Below are positions 49,669 to 61,628 of a stretch of DNA of 64,000 nucleotides, in pieces. Position 1 is the stretch's first letter. Every line of letters starts with the position of its first letter. Position numbers and translations under genes: made by a program. The notes under the pieces are model-generated. The model did not search any database, was not told the origin of the DNA, and saw only the letters and a list, made by a program, of their open reading frames with translations. The stretch comes from Vanilla planifolia (taxonomy: Eukaryota; Streptophyta; Magnoliopsida; Asparagales; Orchidaceae), in the NCBI GenBank assembly GCA_023846275.1, contig JAIUJO010000189.1, forward strand, positions 657,771 to 721,770, given 5' to 3'.

Positions 49669-52478
49669 TTGTCTTTCAAGTAGTTGATTGTAAGTTCCTT
49701 GTAAGGATAGATCTGTACCACTCCTTGGACTATCATAAACCTAATATAATAAAGGTGAACTTGCATCTCGTGTTCCAGTATTTGCTACTATATCATTCTC
49801 ATATTTGTACTTGAATGGAACTGTTGATAATCAATTTAATATGATAGAACAATAAATTTTGTATTTCAAAACCATATAGTCATTCACAAATGCTATAAAA
49901 GATTCTAGATCTTAAGTTTAAATTAGTCGTTCATTATTGATTATTAAATAAAATATTTTGTGGTAAAAAGGTAAAACTAATAATTCAAAAAAAAATTATC
50001 CTTTTATCCAAAAAATGGATAAATAATAATTATCCCAAAATATTATTTATACAAGTAAAACAATAATATTTAATTATCTTCTTAAAATTTATTGATATAA
50101 CTTACTTCACCAAACACAACCAAAAATATCATAATCATTCGTTAACCATTTTTTTATATGCTATTTTTAATTTTATCTTATGGAATGATTACGATGCAAT
50201 TGAAATGAATAAATTATCCAACTTCCTACAATAGCCAATAAAATATATTATTCATCACAAATCTAATTCTTAATAAAAAACTATAAGAAATAGAATTTAA
50301 TTAAAGAGAAATAAATATCATTACCAAAACTCATTATAATACCAGTCTAACATCGATTTGGCACTAACAAGACATTTGCTCTACACATTAATTTGACCTG
50401 GACTTTAGTTTTTTACAATTCTAGCAAAAATACAAATCTGATCATAATACTGAACTTTTTTTAAAAATAAAAAATGATTATTATGTTCAACCTATCTACC
50501 ATCCACTCTAGAGCCTTTTGTAACCTCTCTTTTTCGCCTTAGTTTTTGCTCTATCAATTTTGTATTCCTATTTTATCAATGCGTCGCGAAAAAATTCTTA
50601 ATTAAGTTGACATTATCAAACCCAAATAACCAAATGCTAACAAGCTAAACAAGGAGTTAACATAGACTACAAATTTAAAAAAAAACATTTCACAATAAGT
50701 GTACTTTGAATGAGTTTATAGATGGAAATAGACAAATATTAAGCAAAAGAAATGAAATAAGTTTGTTAATGTTTCACTAGTACATTTTAATGACAGCATC
50801 CTTAGATGATTGAAATGACATCAATATGGCCTTTGCATAAGTTATACAATAAAAAATGAAATTAAAGTGTAATATCAATTTGACAACAAAGAAAAAGTAG
50901 CTCTTAAACAGTATCAAATAATAGCCATAATAATACATACATGATTTCCATAAGAAAACAATTGGTAGTGCGACATTGAAATGGAACATTGTAATATTTT
51001 CCTATCTACAACCATTATACTCCAATGTATTTTTGAAGCTATAAATGTATGCTAACAACCACACAGGACTTCCAAAACTTGAGAAACAAACAAAGACTTA
51101 TCAAAATTAAAGAAAATCTTTTATAAATTTAGCCTATGGGGAAAGAAAAAATAAAACAATGATCTGAAGATAAAAAGAATTACCTCAAAAGCTCTGCATC
51201 AGCTCGGATGTCAATAATTTCGGTCTCCCTACAGATCAATTTGTTGTAGTGCAATGTGCATGCAGTGATTGACTGAAGTAACTGTGAAGGATTTCTAAGA
51301 GGCTCAGCGATCACAGCCATTACATCTTCAGGTACATCACCTTCCAAATCATCGAGAAACTTGGTAGCATCTACTTGAATACTAGAGTTCATTCCAATCC
51401 CATCATACGCTGGTAAGGTACTTTGAATTCCTTCAATCATATGCCTTGCAAGAGACTCGCATGCCAATCTAATAATTTTATCTCGTGATGTCTCAATTAA
51501 AATGGCATCATTTGATTATTTGCTACCCTTGATCATTGCGTAGACTGCCTCTTTCTCACTATGCAAATGGATCTCTCCAACAAAATCGACAACACTATCT
51601 GTAATCAACCTCCTGATGTCTCTTGCTCGGCTGACATATTGATGAAGCTGTTTTTGGTAGTCTACAAATATCTTAGTTGCCTCATCACATTGCTGATCAT
51701 AAGCTTCTAACATCACCTATTTGTACCTTATATGTTAACCAAAAGAAAGGAAATAGTTATTCATTAAACTAGTACAAAACTAAAGGTAATTAGGAATTAC
51801 ACCGTCATTCCAATGGAAAACACATTAGCAATATCACACAACTTCAGAAAATATGCATTTAGTGAACAATAACATGAACAATAATATATTCATGACCTCA
51901 CAAAGCAAAAAAAACCTCTTCTCCAATTCCAAATTCCAACATTTAGTTATGTATAATCCACCTACTACAAGAATCCCCTAATCTAAAAATCAAATAAAAA
52001 ATTAGACAACTCACCTAGCATTGGCATTCTCGTCGACCATTTACTTTTTCTCTGACTCCTCTCTTTCAACCTCCGCCAGCCGGTACCTCAACTCCTTCCT
52101 TTGCTGCCTAACGACATTCCTCAGCCTCTTGGCCTCCTACTCTGGAAGGTCCCTCTCCCTCATCGCCACTTCCTTCGCCTCTAGAGATGATCCATCCTGG
52201 AAATCGAAGCTTCCCTTTTCCTTCTCCCACCTCCTCGCCTTCACCCCTTCAACAGGTGCCGCCACTCCATGAACAAAAATATTTCGGCAAACCATCACCG
52301 TGGTTCTCTCCGACCGCACTCTTTGAAGGAGAAAGCTCCACACGGGGACCATGTTTCCCCGACAGATCTTGCTGATCTGGTCAACAGAAGGAAGCAGACC
52401 AGGGTATCCCATTTCATCCTGAAGGACATCAACGATCGCCTCTGACCTCGGGACTCTGCCCCATCCTGGAGCCTGCAT

Positions 52479-52800
52479 AGTGTACACTGATGGAAAAATA
52501 CTCCATCGGAGAATAATGTAATCTTCACGATTGCCGTTCAGATGCAAAGAAGCACCGACGAAGAGCTGTAAAACTGAGCAATGTCGACATGAAAGCTAAA
52601 ATAAGATGCAGATAAAGCGGCAAATGCGTTCTGATTTAGAAGGCATAGTGATGGGAAAGGGTTAAGGGAGTAGAGAAAAACGAAGTTATTCGAGGAGGGA
52701 TTGAGGAGAAGGTCGTCGAAAAAACTGAAGTGAGGAGTGTCTGGGAATTCGATGCTCAGTCCATGGCGTTACTTCCCTGGCCGCAGAGGCAATTGAAAAT
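52479..52800 (-). promoter_or_regulatory. Former leader or promoter of the AUG5 pseudogene
   Basis: The 320 bp upstream of the AUG5 start are GC-richer than the surrounding DNA, with several CpG sites. They then give way abruptly to AT-rich sequence at about 52,800. This fits a 5' leader. No TATA box or other element can be assigned with confidence. Confidence 0.35.
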
Positions 52801-53212
52801 ACTATGTATTTTGATTATATTTTTTATAATAATTTTATGTTAAAAATTTAATTAATCAATTAAAATAAATTAAATAATATTATTAAAAGGTATTATTAAG
52901 AACTTGATGGGTTTTATAAATTTGTTATTAATGGTATTGAAAAATGATTAGCAAATATTTTATCTCTTAATAAAATTTGAATTAAACTTTTTAATGTTAT
53001 TTTATGATGATAAAACAATCTTTTATTTTTTGACATTATTTTCTATTTTTTAAATTAAAAGTATGTATTTAACCTTAGCTAAACAAATATTTGATAATAT
53101 TTTAAAAACCAATTACATTAAAAAAAATAAGTTTGAAATTAGTGCTCCAAATATTCTTGATAAATATGCTACTAAAAATAGATTAATAGAATGGTTAATA
53201 TTATAATTGTTT

Positions 53213-53255
<43 letters not shown>

Positions 53256-54189
53256 TAATTTTTATAATTTTTTCATCTTTTGAATTAAAATTTATATTTT
53301 AAAATATTGACAGAAAAGTTTTTTTATAGAAGATCTTAGTTTTATGATATACTAAAAAACTTATTCCTATAATTAACTATTGAGCAACATATCACTTTAA
53401 ATAGTTTTATGATTGGATAAATTTATAAACAAAATAAAATATTTAATCCAATATTATAATCATGCTTAATAATAAAAAAATGCATGCATTAAAATCATTT
53501 CATTATAAAGCTATTTATTTTATTGTAAATAAATAAAGATAAAAATAAAAATTATATTTATTAAATATTTGATTTTTCGTAAATTAAGAAAAATCATTAT
53601 GTCTCAATTTAAATATCTAATTACCATTTGAACGATAAAGACCACTCCATCAATCTCGTATTAAAAGTTTTGTTGAATCATACTAAATCATAGTTTCTTA
53701 ATTACCCATAGTTTTTATGGAGTAACTACAAAAATTATACAACTCTTAATATGTTCACCGTTAAAATTTGTAATAAATAATGATGATTTGTTTGTATATT
53801 TTTCTTTATGTTGATAATATTTGTTTTTTATATCTTATTCATGTTATGTATATATATAAATATAAATTTTTTGAATAATACTTAAAACTTGATATTAAAT
53901 ATTTTTTAAATCATTTTTATTCTCTTAATAATAAATAGTTAGTTTTATTTTTAAGAGGATTAAAGTTTTATTTTAACTATCACACATAGTCTAAAAATTA
54001 TTTGAATAACATATAATTATTATATAATAGATGATTTATTATTATATACAACTCAATAAGTTTAAATTATTATAAATAATTATATAAAACTTTAATTGAT
54101 TGTTATGGAATGTATTGATTGGTTTTATTTACCCACATAATATATTTTTTTATTTTTTTTTAATTTTTAGAAATGATCTTTTTTTGTTG
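52801..54189. other. AT-rich spacer with TA microsatellite
   Basis: No gene seen. It contains the dinucleotide run at 53,213-53,254 and is otherwise low-complexity AT-rich sequence. Confidence 0.6.
53213..53254. repeat. (TA)n microsatellite
   Basis: About 20 almost uninterrupted TA units. Confidence 0.97.
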
Positions 54190-54224
54190 CTACAATCTTT
54201 GAGGCTTTGTTTGTAGAGTTATAA

Positions 54225-54520
54225 GGTTTTCATCGGACAGAAGGACTTCCTTTCCCTTCTCCTTTTCTCGCATCGACGGTCCTATAGTTAGGATTTTGCC
54301 AGCCTCCATCGATGCCACTGTCGATCTCGATGTACTTAATGCCACTGTTTGTAGGTGTTTCAAGCTCCAAGACTTGTGTATCTCCTTCAACCCTCATCGC
54401 TTCGCTTGTGCTCTCCAGGTGTTCCAAGGCCGGAGGTTTTTGCCTCTCTCTCTCTCTCTCTCACTCTCACTTGCCTTCATTCTTTCAGGCCAATGGTTCT
54501 TGTAGGAGTTTAAATAGCTT
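54225..54520 (+). promoter_or_regulatory. Possible gene leader with CT microsatellite
   Basis: A GC-richer patch with a pyrimidine-rich run and a (CT)n microsatellite at 54,443-54,468. Both are common in plant 5' leaders. Short open frames cross it on both strands (for example 54,296-54,505 plus), but their products are low in information and I recognise no protein. It may mark the start of a lost plus-strand gene that includes the exon-like piece at 57,507-57,620. That link is speculation. Confidence 0.25.
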
Positions 54521-57506
54521 ACTATCCATGATGATTATAAGTGGTTATTACTCTTTCCTACCTTCTCTCAAGTTGATACTAGTATTTTTCTTCTAATGTT
54601 CTGTTATCTATCCGGTGCTTTACATTGTCTTGTAATTCTTGTGAGCATAGATTGTGAATATCTTTTTATGTAGAGTTTTGTTTTTGTCTATCGTATTTTG
54701 TTTATCTGGATCAGGAAACAAGGGCTAGTTTAGTTTTATGTTGATTAATTTGTGTAGAGTGGGCCAGGTTCCATGTTAATATTTACATTGCATGGTTTTT
54801 CATTAAATCGACTTCATTATCAAAATATCATTTAGGAAAGGAATGCCTTGCACATTTCACAACCAAAAGTTCCATTAGGTTTGAAATTACTGCTTTACTT
54901 TTAATAGTGAATAACTTAAGGTCTGACTTTTGAGATCTACGATGATTTTTTCTCATGCAATTTCATTGGATCTTGAAATTAAAATGTGCTTGGTTTCAAC
55001 TACAGCAACAACTCTCAATTAGAAGCACAGTATCATGGTTAGTTGAATAAAGTGGTCCAAAATCTCTATTTGATTTGTGAATGATATGTTTGATGGTGTT
55101 ATATAAAAGCTAGCTAATGTAATTTTCTTATTAATCAAGATGGTGTTGAATGAAATCTCGAAGTTGGATTATTTTACTTTTGTTAAATTGCTCCATTCTT
55201 GGACATAATGTATTTATAAAAGCTTTATCATTTAATATGCATTCTGTGATTACTAGGCTTTGTTGTTTTTTGTGTTTTACCTTAGTATTTATCTTTAGTT
55301 ATCTTGAGTCATAGTCATTAACTATTCTTTTCTAGAAGCTCACAAATATCATGCAGATTGTATAGTTCTAACATCTTTTACATGTTTTTTTTGTTGTGTT
55401 ATTATTTCTACGTGTTTGGCATATGCTTGTCTTTGTTTATCTTCAATACATTATATTATATAAATTTTTAAATAAATGAATAATTTATTTTTATTATTAT
55501 TGATTTCATTTTTTTCATGCACACCTTCTTCCTAAACATTAATAACTGAGATTGTTTATGTACCTGACGTGTCCTTTTAATACATTCTTTTAAGTATGAC
55601 CTAGAGGTTTAAAAAAGCCATATTTGTTTAAAGTATCAATTAATATTCATGAATGTAGTGTATATATGCTTTTTTAATGTATCAATTAGTGTTCATAAAC
55701 ATTTTATGCTCACATGCTTGTTTTAAGTCTCAAATATTTAGCACGTGCCAACTTGTTTAGTTGATTGTATGTTGTCCTTTTTATAGCTCATTCATATATT
55801 TGTTGATCAAGTTGCTTGCTTGGGGTTTGTGAACTTAAGCATTTATGATTTAAATGAGTTACCATCCATTATACTCTAATTGAGCTCCAGTAGGCCTAAC
55901 ATAATTGAACTTGAGCCCTATTCTACTTTCTTGGATCAAGTAAATTACAGCCTCGCAATTTGTAAAGTTTAAAATGAATATTTTGAGGGCATAAATCTTA
56001 TTCTTCACAATCACAGTGTTCATGGAACTAATAGCCCCATCCATGTTTTTTAGCTCTTATTATGATTTAATTTAATGTGGGATTGGGTACTAAAATGTCT
56101 TTATTTAATGTTCCTTCATACATACTTTGTTTGCAAATATAACATACTTAAAATGCTTATACCCCTATTCCTATTTTTTTTTATCCATTTAATGATGATG
56201 ATGACCTCGAACAAGATTCGTTCTATGGGTTAACATGGAAGCTCTCTCAGAGATGATAATGACGGTTACTTATAACTTGATGCTTATTTTAGGCATTCTC
56301 ATAAGCAAGTTGGAATGTTGGTCAAGTTTCATAGCTGTTGTAGTTATTAATATTTTTCTTTTTGAGTTCCTATTGAAAGGTTGGTAAAACTTTTGGGAGC
56401 CATTAGATAAGCAATAGCTTATTTTGTTCATCTGATCTTCATCAACCTGTTTTTTTTTGTCTCTTCCTTTTGATGAAAATTGAAATATAAAAGAATGTAT
56501 TATTAACCACATTTTTGTTTCATCTTGAGTAAACATAAAGCTCTATCCATTTGGCATTTTTGGCCATCTTTTTAGTAATCAGCGGTAACATTGTACTTCA
56601 ATTCAAGCATTGAGTTGCAAAATGGAAGCATTGCTATCTTACTTGGGCCATATTATTTGATTATATTTGTAATAATTTAACTTGTACACTAAAAGTAATG
56701 TTATTGTGATACTAGTCCATGAGACACTGTTTAATATTCTTGTCTATCCAGCCACAACTTTCGGGGAATTTGCTGATGCGAACGGTTTTATCAGCATGCA
56801 TGTGAGCATTGATGATAATCTAGAATAGAAAGTGAGGTGAAAATGTAGGATTGACCTTTTTTTCCCTTTTTCTGGTAAAGGGTTTTTTTGAGCTAGCTTA
56901 GCTTAAAGAATTCTTGATGCTCTTATTAGAGTGGCCAACTATTTGAATAGGATGTCTTCCCATGATAGTGCTAGCCCTTTAAGAGTTTGGGGGAGTTGCC
57001 CATGGTCATAGCAAACATAGTTTGCTTTCCATATCTCAATGTTTATGTCATGATTCCTATATATACGTTTCATTTGGTTGGATACAATTTAACATTTTTT
57101 TAATATTTAAATCATGGAATTATAAATGATGACATTTTAAGTTCAATTTATGTTTTCTTTGTTGGGAGTAGTTATTCTTTGATTTGGATTTCACAATTTT
57201 TTTTGCAAGAAAAAAAAGTTTTATGGAACCTAAAGTGCACATGGATTTGTGAATTCACCCAATCAAACAAAAAATATAAGAAAATTTTCTCTCTTTTGAA
57301 AAATGTTTAACAGTTACAAACAACTAATTAGACTTTATGTTAATGTCTTCTCAAGTTGTTTTGGAATTCACTGTCTCCTGTAAGCATGCTGTGAATCTTC
57401 TCAAATATAGTTTTTTAAGGTCTTTTTTTTCTAGAGTAGTAAAACAAATCCTTCATTTGCCATCTGCATAATATATAGTTTATTATTTGAGATTAAGTGT
57501 TAGAAG
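54521..57506. other. AT-rich DNA without a recognised gene
   Basis: Mostly AT-rich. Two short stretches look faintly protein-like, 55,859-56,047 on the minus strand (IYALKIFILNF, VRPTGAQLEYNGW) and 56,755-56,825 on the plus strand (FGEFADANGFISMHVSIDD), but neither could be assigned to a family. Confidence 0.45.
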
Positions 57507-57620
57507 ATAGAGGGAGTGACTGAACTACAAAATAGGCAAGTGACACTCATCCCTCCACCACAAATCAAGGGGCCTCCCTTGCACATTCGTCGCCCTGGTC
57601 AACATGTAGACCGTGAAAAG
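57507..57620 (+). other. Isolated exon-like stretch of unknown family
   Basis: The frame reads MTELQNRQVTLIPPPQIKG and then PPLHIRRPGQHVDREK. It is flanked by a possible acceptor (agatagag, about 57,505-57,511) and a possible GT donor (aaaag/gtatctg, about 57,620). It is more GC-rich than its flanks and has codon-like composition, unlike the intergenic DNA. No family recognised. It may be one exon of a plus-strand gene or pseudogene whose other exons I could not find. Confidence 0.35.
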
Positions 57621-58885
57621 GTATCTGTTAACTTGACTTTTTTCCTCCCAACGTTTTATGTTTGGTGCCTATTTGGCTTCTCTAATGTATTTGTATTCCT
57701 ATAAAGTTTCATGTCATAACATTTAGTTGCATTGCTTATTTATGTTCATGTTAGGGAAGTTGTAAAGGAATTCTTGCTTTGATTGAAGCAAATTAGTATG
57801 TGAGAATTTGGTTACGCTATACTATCTTATGCTTTCCTGTGATGATTGTCTTGAAATATTGATTAATTCTTCTTAAAAATCCATTATAAGTTCACGCATA
57901 GTACTTTTGCATGTTGTGCCTTAATCTTATAATTTCTACTTTTCCTTTGAGTGCAAATTTTTGGTTCAGGACAAATCTACTTAAATATCACATTTTATAA
58001 TAGACATGATAGAATGAAATTTGGTTTCTAAAAATAGGGAAAAAATTATTGTTATTGTTTTTACAACCATCAAATGGAAGATATTTATCTGTACGATTCT
58101 TAGAATTGGAATCAAATCATGATGATTTGATTTTTGAAAAAAATATAAACAAATATTTATGTAAATAAATTCATATAACAATTTGATAAAGTTGAGGATA
58201 ATCAATCATTATATGAATATTGTAATATTGTTATATTTATCTTAAGTATATGCATAAAGTCATAAATAATTTTTTCTAGGTACTATGGAATCATGTTTTG
58301 ATGTATTATCCATCCACAACTAATGAGTATATAAACAATAATACCCCACATGATAGTATATGATTGAGGGTTGGTTTGATTACTTAAATTTTGTAGTTTC
58401 AATCACAAAAATACTTATTTTAGGTCATGTTAAATAACTTAACTAATTATATTTATTTATAAATCAGGGGGGATATCACAATCTTTTTTCATTTTATTGT
58501 TTTAATAGTTCAAAAAGATCTTTTATTCTCACAAAGTAAGTCAAAGTTTTCTATTTTTTAAACTAATAAGCAAAGATGTTTTGGGCAAATTCAAAATAAG
58601 TATTTCTAAACAACAAATGATTAAACACAACATTTCAACAACACTAAACAGCACTCTTCAAACTTATTTTTCATTAAATTGTTTAATATTCAATAGGGGC
58701 CAACCAGCATTGAGCCAATATCTCTCAAATGATGTGAATCAAGCATTTGTCCATGCTATAAAGTTTTAGGCTTTTTTCCATTCTATCATCCGTTTGATAT
58801 CCTCAATTTCATACATTTATTTCACCATTAGTAGACCATAAAAATTGCATCCATAACCATGTCATCACTAACAAAGTCTGCCCTA

Positions 58886-59041
58886 CTATATGCATCTCAG
58901 TCTTCATATTCCAAAATTTTTGAAACACTACCTTCTTCATCTAAAGAATAAATGGATCAACCGCTCTATATGCATCTTAGTCTTCACATTCCAAAATTTT
59001 TGAAGCACTACCTTCTTCATCTAATGAATAAATGGATCATT
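58886..59041 (+). repeat. Tandem duplication, unit 80 bp
   Basis: Two adjacent units both start ctatatgcatct(c/t)agtcttca, share ttccaaaatttttgaa and actaccttcttcatctaa, and end aataaatggatca. Differences are few, so the duplication is fairly recent. Confidence 0.93.
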
Positions 59042-60505
59042 AATTTAAGGATTGTTTAGCTTAAGAAATTATCCAATATATTACTAATAGATTTATAATC
59101 AGTTTAGTTTTCTACTTTCTCGATTTGAATCATTAACATCTCTTGTGACATCCTTATATATTTTGATCTCTAAATTATTCTAATTTAAGCTTTGATGTAT
59201 GCTCTTTATTAAATACTAAAATGCCCATCCACTAAAGGATATTCAAAAAGATGTTACCTTTTTTGTAATGTACATCTCAAGGCAATTGTTAGTATAGAAT
59301 TTATTTCATGATCAATATTTTTCAAAGAGAAATTTCTTCTAAAATATCAAACACAACAATTTATGAATATAGTTGTACTACACACACTCACAAACGAGTT
59401 AACATTATGCTTTTGATGTGACAAATGAGCTCCTCTTAGTATGAATTTGAATCAAATATGCCATTTTTCCCTTTCCATTCCATATCTATATCTAGATTGT
59501 GTTTCGAATAAAAATTGCCAGGTATGTAATTTACGTGCTAATAAGTCTCGTTGAACTAGAGGTTCAAGTTCAAAAGATGAAAACATACCTTATAATATTT
59601 CTCACCTAATTGGTCACATCAAAATAGATTTATTAAGAATCATTGGCTTTTAAACAATGTAGATAAATTCTATAGTTATTTGGCATATATTTAGTGTTTT
59701 GTTACTTGATTTCTTAGTTTTCTAAGATCAAGTTACTGATTTTAGGTTATTTCCATAATTATGTTTGTTTTATTGGAAACATTGGTCCAAAAAATAAGTT
59801 GAATTAATTTGTTAGCAGAGTTGATCATTTCATCTCTATTTAATGATACTTGTGTATGGAATATACAGCCTCTTTATATTCCTAAAAATTCCTTTTTTGT
59901 CACTTAGCCAATGCATGCCATCATAAATATACCCACTGGTCCAAAACATGTTTTTCAAAAGTATATTTCAACTGTCCTATATTTTTTTATTATGGCTAAT
60001 TTGAAGTCAATGTAATGCCTGCTTGTCACTAGAGGCTGTAATCCATGTTTTGGAACATATATATTTTTTTAAGGCATCAAAATTTATAGCAAACTGAGTT
60101 AAATCATGACAATGGTTTTCCAATTTGGCCACTTTCTCAATCAAGAAAACTGGAAGAGTTTTTATGAATAAAAACTATCACACTAAGAGCACGCTTTGTG
60201 AGAATAACAGGACTCATGTTGTCCTTTTCTTTTAAAATTAAGTTCTTGTACTATGGTAAACTGATACCTGATATTTTGATCCATACAAACACTGTAAATA
60301 AAACAAAATATATTATAGAATGTATCACTGTAAAGTACATTCTCAAAAATACTAGTGTGCATATGCCTATGTATGCATCCTCATACACGTGCATATACCG
60401 AAGCTAAGATTGATAATAATCAGATTATTACAAGGAATTCTATTCCCGATTACAAAACAAATTTCTACATATGCATCTAAAACAAGAATTTTCAGTATAA
60501 ATGAG
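59042..60505. other. AT-rich DNA downstream of the kinesin relic
   Basis: The last motor-domain exons of the kinesin (NKSLSSL block and the rest of the motor) would be expected here on the minus strand, but I did not find them. No other gene recognised. Confidence 0.5.
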
Positions 60506-60509
60506 AAGC

Positions 60510-61628
60510 AATTCTTGCCAGTTTTCCTTTAGATGATCTCCGGTCGAGCCACTTTTTGCAAGACGCTCACTTTCGACAAGATCTATCATTTTCAAAACAT
60601 CTTGAACCTGTTGTTCCATGGCCTATAATGAAAGAGTCAGGTCAACAAATTTCTTAGGTAACAAGCTTAATGGCTCAAAGGAATAAGGAACAACCACCAC
60701 TCATAACATTCACCCTAGATATTCTTCAGGTGAAAACAAAATGGCTTCTTGATGATTGTTCATTCATCTGAGTCTTGCCAACTGACCTGATGAAAAAAGT
60801 AAAACCTGAATTATTAGTTCCAATCTCTTGCGATTATAGTCTTGTGGCTAGTCAGGTTGGGAAAGAGAAGAATGATCCAAAAGTGAAAAAAATGCTGATA
60901 TAGAATCGTATGTTTAAAAGCATGCAAGCAAAACACAACTTGCTACCCAAGAATATGGAACATGAAATGAAAGCATACACATGTCGTATTCAGTTAGCCA
61001 CTAGAAACCAGAAAACAAAAGATTAATGCATGCATGCAAGCAAAACAAAGCTTGGTACCCAACAATATGGAACATTTGGGAAACTGAATACACATGATGT
61101 ATTTAGTTGGCCACTAAAAAAAAGAAAATAAAAGATGAAAGCGTGCTCCAATTTACTATGTCTTTGCTGATTTCGATTACCTGCTCCTTGTATCTTGATC
61201 AAGCAGAAATGAAAATTCCTTTATGCGACACACATCAACAATAGTAAGGTCTGGCACATGTGTATTACTAGCTAAATCGTGCTTGATGGTATATTGCTTG
61301 TTAAGAAGAGTTAGACAACTGCTTGTGCTACGATTGGGTTATAACAAATCACGAATTGTTTCATTGTAGATCTCTAACATTGAAGCCTGTAAAAGATTTA
61401 AAGCATGGTTTGAAAGAATGAAAGATTGAGCACAATTTACGTTTCGATGTAAATTGACTTTCACACCTGTATTTTGTAAGTCCAACCCTGACATTGTAGT
61501 GATTGGCTAGTCTTAAAGACCTGCTCCAAGGAACATGGTATTAATCCTTTCCGCTCAGGGGCTACCGACTTACCCATCATGGTATAAGTTTTACCAAAAC
61601 CAGTTTGTCCATAAGCAAAGATACAAAT
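60510..61628 (-). pseudogene. Kinesin-14 (ATK/KATA-like) motor-domain pseudogene, partial
   Basis: Kinesin-14 motors are minus-end-directed and act in spindle formation. Minus-strand exons: 61628-61467 has [19 protein letters not shown] (the P-loop, with Ser changed to Phe), [12 protein letters not shown] and GWTYKIQ. 61386-61181 has ASMLEIYNETIRDLL-stop, KQYTIKHDLASNTHV and DLTIVDV. 60786-60708 has SVGKTQMNEQSSRSHFVFT-stop, which is the switch I region. 60622 to about 60510 has [19 protein letters not shown] (DLAGSE of switch II changed to DLVESE) and [13 protein letters not shown]. Exons 61628, 61386 and 60786 join in phase at CAG/GT-type sites. At least two stops and altered nucleotide-binding residues make it non-functional. 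Neck, stalk and the rest of the motor were not found. The ATK1/ATK3-like subfamily is inferred from the block ASMLEIYNETIRDLL. Confidence 0.92.

Larger units (their letters stand above)
39930..52478 (-). pseudogene. AUG5: Augmin complex subunit 5 (AUG5) pseudogene
   Basis: AUG5 is the plant HAUS5-like subunit of augmin, which recruits gamma-tubulin to microtubules for spindle and phragmoplast nucleation. Minus-strand exons: 52478-52015 (MQAPGWG, EAIVDVLQDEMGY, LPSVDQISKICRGNMVPVW, RNIFVHG, EAKRLRNVVRQQRKEL); 51726-51184 (VMLEAYDQQCDEATKIF, ADAELLR); about 49810-49669 (YDSPRSGTDL, GTYNQLLERQ); 46752-46580 (KAHVQQFEATENAVNKQ); 45993-45784 ([33 protein letters not shown]); 40876-40691 (LAFWDLQSTTAQEHVT, LYMMPSTPQ); 40381 to about 40200 (ALLHSMGSAVATGPKA, RAGAGDPSAIPSI). 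A weak next exon lies near 39,950-40,050. Most junctions keep GT-AG. Stops interrupt exons 1 (52,137-52,139), 2, 3, 5 and 6, with frameshifts in exons 4 and 7, so it is dead. I did not find the C-terminal exons. Confidence 0.93.

Noticed and set aside
54296-54596. Overlapping plus-strand frames with a Ser/Leu run
   Set aside because: The Ser/Leu run is a translation of a (CT)n microsatellite. No family motif, so noted only as a possible leader.
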